From positions 1,683,567-1,747,566 of the forward strand of contig JAJEKV010000065.1 of the NCBI GenBank assembly GCA_021234155.1: 64,000 nt of DNA, in the 5' to 3' direction. This document shows positions 55,525-64,000 of this stretch, one piece after another. The notes under the pieces were generated by a model, which was not told the origin of the DNA, searched no databases, and saw only the letters and a list, made by a program, of their open reading frames with translations. The DNA comes from Isoetes taiwanensis (Eukaryota > Streptophyta > Lycopodiopsida > Isoetales > Isoetaceae). How positions within the stretch are numbered: position 1 is the first letter of the stretch; each line of letters begins with the position of its first letter. Both the position numbers and the translations under genes were made by a program.

Positions 55525-57723
55525 CACAAGGTTTAAAATGAAACGCACTTATTTAAGAAGTGCGTTTGAAAGATTCCTTCTGAAAATTTATAAAATTCTG
55601 AAATCCCTCTAAAAAGGGCCTTTTTATTATCTTTAGTCCAAAGATTTATAAAATTGCTCGTGAAAACAGACATTTTAAGAAGACTTAGTATTAAAGAAAA
55701 ACACACACACACAAAAAATCCCATTGTAGAGGAGGAAAGAACTACAATGAAATTCAAAGATTTACTATGGGGCAAATTCGTATGAAGAAATTAGATGCTT
55801 TTGTACCTTGTCCCCGAAAATTTTTATATTAGTTGTTTTAGAAGAGTGAAATTTGTTATTTCACAACCATTTTGGTGAACATCCTAATGGACCTTAAAAA
55901 CACATTGGGAGGCGGTTGAACAAACTTCTTGAATGACAAACCATTGTTTTTGCATCACATAGTATTACAATTACCAATACATCCACGATATTTTGTAGTT
56001 AAGCTGAAGTTTTAGTTGATGATGTATATAAATTTATCTAGAGGATACAAAAGTTGAAGTAATGAAGCCATGTGATTACATGCCCTCCTTTTTATTTTCC
56101 GGAGATGTATTTTGAACGCACATACCAATCTACAACATGGTGATGCTCGGGAGATAGTCAATCTCCTTAGCAATGTTGAGCATATTCATCACAATTACGT
56201 CATCCAGAAAGCGGTGGGCACCATGCACATTTCTCGGGCGTTGAAGTATTAAATCCCTTTTACCCTTTCCTAAATATTTTGTAAATAAATAGGTAAACTT
56301 CTGAGGGGTTGCTACTCCTCGCTTCCCTCTGGATAAACCACGTGGTTTCCTTCTAGTCAAACACCTGTGTCACCATAATATTTTGGAGTTCTTTGCCTTT
56401 AGTAGCAATTTTTTAGATGCCTAAAGTGAAGTTCGCATGTATGTAGAGAAAAAAAAGTAGAAATAACAACATGATTCGACTACTTTATGCTCTAACATTG
56501 CATTACAAGCTCAGAAATTTTAGAACCGTTTTAGAACTTTTTAGACTAAAAAACTAAGAAAAGTGTGTAAAATTATCCCTTATGTGTGTTACTTTAGTAG
56601 TTTTCAGTTGCCAAACCCTTTGGCGAGTAAGAAAGACCCCAAAAGATTTTACACGATATATACTTTACCTCTGGACTACATATATATATATATACATACA
56701 TATATATATAAACGTTTTATATATATATGCAATTCGGTATAAATTTATACCGTTTCTCCGTATAGATTTATACCGCAAGAGTTCTCTTTTCTTCGGATAT
56801 ATATATATATATGTAAGTATGTATATATATTTATTATATATATACACATATATGTGTATAAATTGATTGTCTGAAGGTTATCTGCGGTATAAATTTATAC
56901 CGAGAGAGCTGTCGCGGATAAATTTATACCGGAGAGAGCTCTCGCAGATAATGGGGAGCTCTCACGGATAAATTTATACCGTGGGAGCTCTCGCAGATGA
57001 ATCGAGAGAGCTCTCGCAGATAAATTTATACCGCCGAGGTCCTTTCTTCGGTATAAATTTATACCGCCGAGTCCATTTTCGGTAGATAAATTTATACCAT
57101 GCGAACTCTCGGCATGTTATATCCAAGACAAAGCACTACCTATTATGGTATAAATTTATACCACCCAGAATTTATTTTGAAGACGTTATGTCCACGATTG
57201 TCTCGCTGTATACATAAGTCTATAGCAAGATGGATGAGCAAATAAGAGCAAGTATATAAGACGAAGAGCGGCGTCTTCGACTCAACTTGCTTTCAAAGTG
57301 TAAGTTTGTTCAATGAGGCATACTTTCATGTGAAAATGTTTGCTCAATGAGGCAATGTCAAAATGTGTTGCATTTTTACGGTTTTGTTCATAGTTTTGCA
57401 ATCGATTTTGAAAACTTTGAATAAAATACCTTTTTGGCACTTTAGTGTGCTTTCTTTTTTTTTCAATGTCTATTTTGTTTAGTTTTTGAAAATATTACTA
57501 TCTCTCAAACCAAACTAGGGGGGCCAAAAAGGGATGTCAAACAATTTTGAATGGAAGCTAAGTTCACACCCCCCCTCAAAAATGATGCCTAAAATTTTCA
57601 AATTGTCACACTTGTCACAAATATACCATGAAAAGGGACCTTTTGGGGGATTTTAGGGAATCTTTCAAAGATTCCTTTTTGAAGTGTTTTTGAGCAAATT
57701 AGTGCGTTTCATTTTAAACTTTG
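55525..57723. mobile_element. 2.2 kb non-autonomous TIR element inside an AKR intron
   Basis: Limits come from comparing with the empty intron of copy 1 (49483-49592). Ends: left CACAAGGTTTAAAATGAAAC, right reverse-complemented CAAAGTTTAAAATGAAACGC. Weaker inverted similarity continues for about 70 bp (GAAAGATTCC on both sides). Flanks TTTGA and TTTAC may be a decayed short target duplication. It has no transposase ORF; the body holds AT microsatellite (56680-56860) and a palindrome array. Superfamily unassigned. Confidence 0.75.
56730..57172. repeat. Palindromic 18-mer array (CGGTATAAATTTATACCG)
   Basis: The core TAAATTTATACC occurs about ten times, several times as the full perfect palindrome CGGTATAAATTTATACCG (near 56734, 56882, 57045). 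They alternate with a second palindromic word, GAGAGCTCTCGC. Spacing is irregular (about 25-60 bp), unlike a CRISPR. Confidence 0.88.
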
Positions 57724-58076
57724 TTTACATGTGAATGTGAATTTGACAGCTTATCTTGCATTGGGGTGTTCAAAGAGGGACCAACGTGGTCCCTAGAAAT
57801 TGAAAGCCTGAAAGGGTTAAATCTAACTTTAATATTTTCCATTGATCCCTTTTTTATGAGGATTGATTGTCAGACGATGGAGCCACAACTACGACTTATT
57901 GATAGCAACTAGTCATATTTTTCTGAGAATAACCCCTGCATCGAGATAATCGGATCTTGTTTTCCAAACATTAAATTAGCCATACACCTGGAAGGCTTGT
58001 GAAAATCACCCAATGGGGTGAGTATGGATAGTGGTGCAGATGCAAACTACTAAAGTTTAAGATTTTGCTTTCCTAC

Positions 58077-60785
58077 CTCCATGAATGATATAAAACATAC
58101 ACCGTGTCTCAAGCATAAAAGGCAAACAGCATGGCTACCATCTGCAGTTGCCAAAAGCTGCCCATCTTTTGAAAATACCATCTGTAAATAACTATCGTCA
58201 ATGTGTGCCAGAAATTTGAGATATTTTTACTTACTAGTCATGGTCCATGCCTCTTATAACTTTTAATGAACATGAGAATGCAGTTCGAAAAATCCAAAGC
58301 GACTTCATAGTTTACAGCTGAAGTGCTTTTTTATGTTCTTTAGATCTTCTCCCTTATATCATCAAAATAGTCCCAATCCATATGGACATTTTGTTCCTAG
58401 GAAAGTTGACAATGCGGGTCAGCTGGCTTGGGGAACCTGTGCAAAGAATAAAACTTATGCATAACGTCCTCAAGTTCTAAATCCTCTTTCCTGATCTCTG
58501 AAACAGCTATAATATGGTCATCCAACTGGAACCTGTTTGTTTAGAAAATATGCCGTGCTCGATATGAGGTAAGATGGTTCACACAATCGTTAACCTATTC
58601 CTAGGAAAAGTGCAGCTTAGAGATGAGGGAGGAGACTAAAGATGCGACCAACAGAAACATCTTCTAACCTTCAAAGGTTATTGAGAACGTTTGTAAAACT
58701 GCAAATAACAACTGCTTCCCTAGAAAGCTTCAAGGGAAGAAGTTTTAGCATCCGAAAGTAATCAACAGGCTTTTATGAATAGCCAAAAAAGCTTATCCAG
58801 ATTCACTTCTTATGTTTCCATGTTAAAAGAAATACTTCCATGCATTTATGAAACTTTTGTTTAAACAAGACTTTTTATGAATAACATGACCGGGGCTTCC
58901 AAGCTTGTTAACGATCTCAAAGAGTAGCAGAGTTGGGAAGCATACCTTAGAGATGCCTGATGAAGCAAATGAGAAACTTTGCAAGTCTTGAAAGGTATCT
59001 GTTGATACCAACTGCAAGAGACAAAGCATCAAAACACAAAGAAGACCTCACATGCATTACATAACAGCATCGATAAACTGCAAAATACGTCAATAAGCAC
59101 AAACAGTTCGTATCCCAATACAACTACAAGAGACAAGATTGCTTTGGTAATTTTCCAAGGAATCTCTCAGCCTAGCACGCTAAAATGTGGGTTCGTTGGA
59201 ATTCCCATGGCAATATCCTCTATAACATTTTGTGCAGTGTCTTCAAGCATAAAATGAATTAAACTTAGTTACCTAAAATATTAATTTACCTGCTGTTGTG
59301 CATCTTACCATGTCTGCATACGAAATTCCAGAGACACATAACAAGAATAGGATAGCAAATGGCGATTCTTGAGTCCAAAAATCCCCTGGACAGTAAATCT
59401 CGTATGGATGCTTTGGACCTAGTATGGATTCGAGGAGTACCAGGCAGCGTGTGTGCAGCCGTCACCGCTGCTTGTGTCTTGGTTAAGCACGACTGATGAA
59501 GGAGCTGAATACTCTCAAGGGTATGGCCATGTCCACCATATGTTGTAATCAATGCATTCCATGAAACAAGGTTGTGATCATTCATTCCAACAAATATATT
59601 AGTGGCCTCATCCAGATTACCACATTTTTCAAACACATTGGGAAGTGCAGTTCCTAAAATTATGTCTGAATTATAACCATTCTGAATTATAGATGAGTGG
59701 ACAATCTTTCCTTCATCCAGGACGTCAGGGAATGTAAATACAAGAATTAAACTAATGAAAGTAATGCAGTCTGTTTTTAAATTCATATACTGCATGTGTG
59801 AGAAAAGTAAAAGAGCTTTCTTGCCTCGACCATGTTTCGAATACATACCTATGATGGCATTCCATAAACATCTCTGTATGTCATTCTATCAAATACCAAG
59901 CCAGCATCATGAAGACTTCTGCACTTGCCATAGTTATGGAAAAGTCTATCACATATTTTGGCAGTCTCTTACATATTTTTGCATGCTTGCAGATCATTTG
60001 GCTGATCATTTGAAGCAAATCAGTTGCAGTAGCCATTTTTAGAACTCCATCTACAGAAGATTTCGAAGCCTCTGCCAATGCTTGGTCCCATCTATCTACA
60101 TGGAATGGTGCCAGATTTCAAACATTAACAATGTTAAAACTTGCAGTTACAAGAAATTGTATTATATACAAATGTGATGGGCACCTTGTAAATATCCAAT
60201 ATCTCTGAAGTGACATGCCACGCTCGATGATTTGCTGCTTGATCAATCTCAGAACGAAGTAGTGGACGTAACACATGCCTACCTAAAGATGTGTGCAACA
60301 AAACTCATGCAAAAGTTGGAACTACTACTCCCTTCACTTCCAGCTAGCAAAGGGAAGGCAGATCATTAATTCTACCGTGGAAATGAGAATATATAAATCT
60401 AAATTTTACTAGTACCAAACCTGCAACCACATGATTATATATTCCTGGCCACCCATTAAAACTAGATACACCAGTATCACTAAACGACTTGCTCAACAAT
60501 GGGGAATAGATGGAATCCAGACTGGCTGAAGATGATGGTAATTTTTCCAATTTGGAAAGCGGATTAGCATGGCCATGACTAGCAGCCACAAGCACTTGTC
60601 TCTGAGCATCATTAGCAACATAAACCTTATAATGCAGCATAATGCCCTTGCATTGCATAAAAAGACTATCTTCATCAGCATTGCTTGGAGCTACCATTTC
60701 TATTATTGGACTTCCAGAAATAGGCAGATGGCAATGACTTTGAATGTTTCTGGTATCTATTGGCACCAACTTTGCACACAAAGAC
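58077..60785 (-). CDS. WD40-like gene fragment, four exons
   Basis: Minus-strand exons 60785-60421, 60282-60185, 59011-58946 and 58181-58077 have consistent AG/GT borders and phases and no stops. They encode RNIQSHCHLPISGSPIIEMV and NDAQRQVLVAASHG, then LRPLLRSEIDQAANHRAWHV, then FQDLQSFSFASSGISK, then VFSKDGQLLATADGSHAV. The last block looks like the A and B strands of a WD40 blade. I do not recognise the protein. Upstream exons (right of 60.8 kb) and downstream exons (left of 58.07 kb) are not found; an AKR pseudogene on the other strand begins there. It could be a truncated gene or one with very long introns. Confidence 0.5.
59480..59890 (-). pseudogene. PPR fragment inside the WD40-like gene's intron
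   Basis: Minus-strand frame with GMYSKHGRGKKALLLFSHMQ, IVHSSIIQNGYNSDIILGTA and CGNLDEATNIFVGMNDHNLV, followed by SWNALITTYGGHGH. This is about three PLS-type repeats. It lies between exons 60185 and 59011 of the WD40-like gene in the same orientation, so it is an insertion or an exonised relic. No start codon or terminal domain. Confidence 0.75.
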
Positions 60786-63153
60786 CTGTGGATAGGAAAG
60801 AGTATGCATTAAGATCAAGAATATTAAGTTGAACCTCCTCACTTGCTTTGTAACATTACCATTCTTTTAATATATTGATGACACAGTTCTTCAAAAAAAA
60901 AATAAAAAATATTAAGTTGAATATGTGAAAGAATGCAATGATATTTCTATTTCTTGCTACAAGGCTATAAAATATACTTCCCCATCAAACAATAAAAACG
61001 ACTTGCGCCTTCCACGGCAACTTGCTTTGTATGCCCTACTGAAATGTCCCGGGGCAAAAACCATAGATGACAAGAACAAAAGTGGTATTCCCCACATGTG
61101 CCCAGGATGTCTAGGGCTTGGACCAAATATATCAACCGGTTCGGGTTGTCAAAATGCCAAAGATGCACCCTTTAATGACAAGAATCGCCACAGAGGCCAG
61201 GTCCCCGACTACATTGTTTGCCAAATACGCACCATAGCGAATCTAGGAATTCCACGACTGATGACATATGCACCTGCAAAGAGTGTTAAGGTATGTGATT
61301 ATTTTTCACCCTTTTCATCAGAAAGAAAAGAGGATGTGGAGTAAAACTGACAGATTATAATGAATGATCTGACTAAGATAGTAGAGGGATATCAACAAGG
61401 GATGTCCTAAAACTATAGGTGGTCCAGTCGATTTTAAAAGAGAAGCAAGAGGTACAGCAAGTAAATGTAGAGAGCAACGTGCATGAAAGACCAACATCTG
61501 CAACTACAACCAGCATTAGAGCCGATAAGATGATTAACGAGCCTAGTAGAATCACCAAAATCCTTCCCGCGCTTCTCAGACTTTCAAGGGTTCCTCGTTC
61601 GGAGCCTATATTTCCCCCCTAAATATGGATCCGACCTTTATAAACTGGCCGAAAACTATGAATCAGATTTTCTTCAAGAAAATGCAGTACCACCTAGCGA
61701 GCATCATGAATCCATAGCCTCAGGCGTACTGTTGACCTGCACTGGCATGGATATGGCAAGCTCAATTTGTCGGTTAGGACGAAAAGCCAGATAGCGGCCG
61801 CCTTCAACAAATGGGGGCAAATCGCCACCGATAGGGGTTTGTAGCAGTTTCAAGCATATTCGGTATATACCAGCATATACCCGCAACACGCCAAAAACCC
61901 ACATAACCCCCGGGACATAACCAAGGGATTGCCCCCTCGGGGCAAACCAAAAAGGGGAAAAAAAACTGGAGACCATAGAAAATAAGATGAAGAAAGAAGA
62001 GACAGCCAAGCTTTTAGCTATGGCGGACTAATTCATGCTGCATAGTGGAGCATTATAGAGTATGTGTTTTAGAGTGGATATGGTGTTCAAAATTTTAAGT
62101 AATATTTCATAATAAATTTGGATTGTCGTTTCTCGAAAATAAGTTGGTAATTCCAATGCAATTCTGAGCTAACGGGTGATTCGCTGTTGAAAATTGCACA
62201 TTTGGGAATGAGTTGAGACAAAGAAATAACGAAGCAAAAGTCTGTAGGATTCAATAACTTGGTGCTTGAGATACGAAGTTGTGGGAAGTGAGAAGCGAGG
62301 AGAAACGACACAGCAAAGTTGAGCTGGATTGAGATTTTTTGTTGAAGTTTTTGTTCAGAATCCCCAATTTTCATAATATGTCACATGTTTTTCTCAATCT
62401 GCTCCTTGATGCCTCCAAATACTACCGTGAGATGCGACTGTCTGCTGTGATGGAATTAGAAGAGTTCCAGCGGCATGTAACACATCCATATCCATACCAA
62501 ATTTTGGTTAGCAACTTGGCTATGGAGGGTTCTGAATCGTCCACATCAAAACATGGAGTTATGCACCCATCCTGTGCCCAGCAGCTTGCCGAAACTATTG
62601 CAACTTGAATTTGGTTATGGTTTTGGCTATGTCAGACCCGAGATGCAGGATTTGGAATCTATCCAGGCTTCTCCAGTGAAGAGCTTTATCCCATTCATTT
62701 TTTATTTGCGCTTCTGATCTTGAAAGGCTAACGGTGGAGTTACTGATTCAAGGATTAACCATTTAGGACCTGACAATGACAATTATGACAAGAAATTAGT
62801 GCATTTTTACAAAAGAAACAATAGAGCTTTATGGATCGCTCTTTGATTTCCAAATAAAACAGCAGATCTTTTGATGGTGAACATAGTGCATTTTTACAAA
62901 AGATACAAGAGCTTTAGAGATCTCTCTTTCATGTCCAAATATAACGGCAGAGCTTTTGATGGTGAACACTGTATACAAACATAAGATTGATAGAAATTAA
63001 AGAACGGATAAATGTACAGGGTGCCTCTGCTGAGGCATGTAATGTAATTGTCAATAGCCTGTAATAAACAAAGCTACTAGCTACATTTGGAATTTATCCA
63101 TGTAGTCATAACGCATGTAAAAATAGTTAAGACAAGTTACAATATACAGATAT
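60786..63153. other. Intergenic stretch, no gene assigned
   Basis: Open frames at 60925-61344, 61419-61622 and 62339-62608 (plus strand) are unrecognised. 61760-61960 carries copy 2 of the short interspersed repeat seen at 1240-1440. About 62800-62960 has two similar blocks (GTGCATTTTTACAAAAGA). Confidence 0.4.
61760..61960. repeat. Short interspersed repeat, copy 2
   Basis: Shares with 1240-1440 the ordered words ATCGCCACCG, GTAGCAGTTT, CATATACC, ACATAAC and a terminal TTGCCCCCTCGGGGCAA palindrome. It is the same orientation as copy 1. Low identity between the blocks. Confidence 0.35.
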
Positions 63154-64000
63154 CAGGGTTGAACAGCAGCCATAACACTTGATACCATAGTGTTCAATCC
63201 ACATTCTGCTTTCCCTCTGCAAATTTTGTAGTAGCCTTGCTCACCCCAGCTTGGACCCCAAGAATTCTTGATGATCCAATAAGGCTTGTCAGATAATCTA
63301 ATGGAAGGCGAGACACTCCTCCAACATATGTTTGCATGAAGACAGCATTTATCCCAACTGCAGACATTGCCAACATATAGCTAACAATAGTAACAAAAAA
63401 TGTTAGCATTCAGAACAGGGCTTACCTGCCAAAGGACCATACTTCACTAGGTTAGCAGCAATCTGCTTTTCATCCAGAGATATGGTAGAAAAGTTTGACA
63501 CTGTCGCAGCAATGTGGTTGTTCTCAAATTTACATTGGCCATCTACCCCTTTATATGGGTAATCCTTCTCAAGTTCTAGGCCACCAGCTTGTATTACATA
63601 ATTATATGCAGTGGTCATTAGGCCACCATTACATCCAGAATCACAGGCATCAGGTTCTGAAGGATCACACTGTAAGGAACATTAAGTTAATATGATAGCT
63701 CTAATTGACAGAAAAGAATTTATTTTAGTTGACAGAAAAGAATCTATTTTAGTTTTCTTATGCAAGAACCGATAAATAGAACTTGGTACCATTCTTGCAG
63801 CAAAAATGCCAAGAACCTTCTTTGTTAAATAAAATCAACAAAAAACTTTTTCAACCAGAGAAGAGTTTCATTTAGAGCACAAAATGTCAAAAGAAAAAAT
63901 GTCTCACCAGGTGATCACAGTCAACTAACTGTTGCTCACTGAGGCTCACGAGTTTGCCAGTGGATAGAAAATGAGCACCTTCAACAGCTCCAGTTGTGCT
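63154..64000 (-). pseudogene. RD19: RD19-like papain-family cysteine protease, C-terminal exons, His region deleted
   Basis: Exons 64000..63908 (partial), 63669-63426 and 63357-63154 have matching phases. They read [70 protein letters not shown] and then, in a shifted frame, [20 protein letters not shown] to a TGA at 63154. These are the plant vacuolar protease RD19 blocks; the catalytic Asn (KNSWG) is present. The stretch between GGVS and RLSDKPYW, which in this family holds the catalytic His (NHG) and about 25 residues, is missing and the frame shifts there. The catalytic Cys exon lies beyond the window. Pseudogene or deleted allele. Confidence 0.85.

Larger units (their letters stand above)
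55180..57910 (+). pseudogene. Aldo-keto reductase fragment, copy 2, intron split by a transposon
   Basis: Exon 55180-55426 reads FGQDELAKFFHLKGIQVSVH, RPLG, and after a diverged stretch TSIVVAITECLKKTPAQ, then a GTTCAT donor. Exon 57750-57910 reads LILHWGVQRGTN, stop, KPERVKSNFNIFH, stop, FYED. The blocks follow the order of plant AKR4-type reductases. In copy 1 the intron is 110 bp; here it is 2.3 kb because of the insertion at 55525-57723. Three stops in the last exon show it is dead. Confidence 0.75.

Noticed and set aside
56730-57172. CRISPR-like repeat array
   Set aside because: Repeats are palindromes with irregular spacing and related spacers, lie in plant nuclear DNA, and have no cas genes.

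Overview
The window looks like nuclear DNA of a land plant with a large, transposon-rich genome. The evidence is GT-AG introns in genes of plant-type families (a TSSC4-like U5 snRNP factor, DPH4, an RD19-like cysteine protease, an MSL channel, PLS-type PPR repeats, a plant aldo-keto reductase), together with LINEs, a gypsy-like LTR element, long inverted repeats and MITE-like elements. The density of decayed elements suggests a gymnosperm or similarly large genome, but the species cannot be read from the sequence.

Layout. 0-1.2 kb: minus-strand exons of a plastid-type Trp/Tyr permease beside a broken L-galactose dehydrogenase fragment. 2.2-3.6 kb: an intact two-exon TSSC4-like gene, followed by a 0.7 kb polypurine tract and small tandem duplications. 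8.2-12.8 kb: a complete 12-exon minus-strand gene for a 407-aa plant protein of unknown function. 15.2-21.8 kb: two related decayed LINEs. 24.1-24.35 kb: a MITE with an 8-bp target duplication.

The centre (25.7-37.5 kb) is one composite structure. Two outer inverted repeats of about 325 bp enclose an array of 428-bp units, each carrying a tRNA-like Pol III A/B-box segment. The array is interrupted by a 7.3 kb rearranged gypsy-like LTR retrotransposon, which has an inverted RNase H segment and an unusual extra coding region. A 1.04 kb fold-back element with internal 72-bp repeats lies near the right end. Immediately outside are an intact N6-adenine-methyltransferase-like ORF (38.0 kb) and a DPH4 diphthamide co-chaperone gene (41.5 kb).

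The right third (47.7-64 kb) holds gene fragments and mobile DNA. A PPR remnant runs in frame into an MSL channel remnant. There are two aldo-keto reductase fragments, one split by a 2.2 kb TIR element full of palindromic 18-mers. A 5'-truncated L1 has a perfect 15-bp target duplication. An HUH-Y1 (Replitron-type) endonuclease reading frame, a truncated WD40-like gene with a PPR fragment in its intron, and an RD19-like protease that has lost its catalytic His region complete the list.

The intact genes are unrelated housekeeping genes and form no operon or pathway. The strongest candidates for something undescribed are the 11.8 kb TIR composite with its tRNA-like array, the accessory coding region of the LTR element, and the HUH endonuclease.
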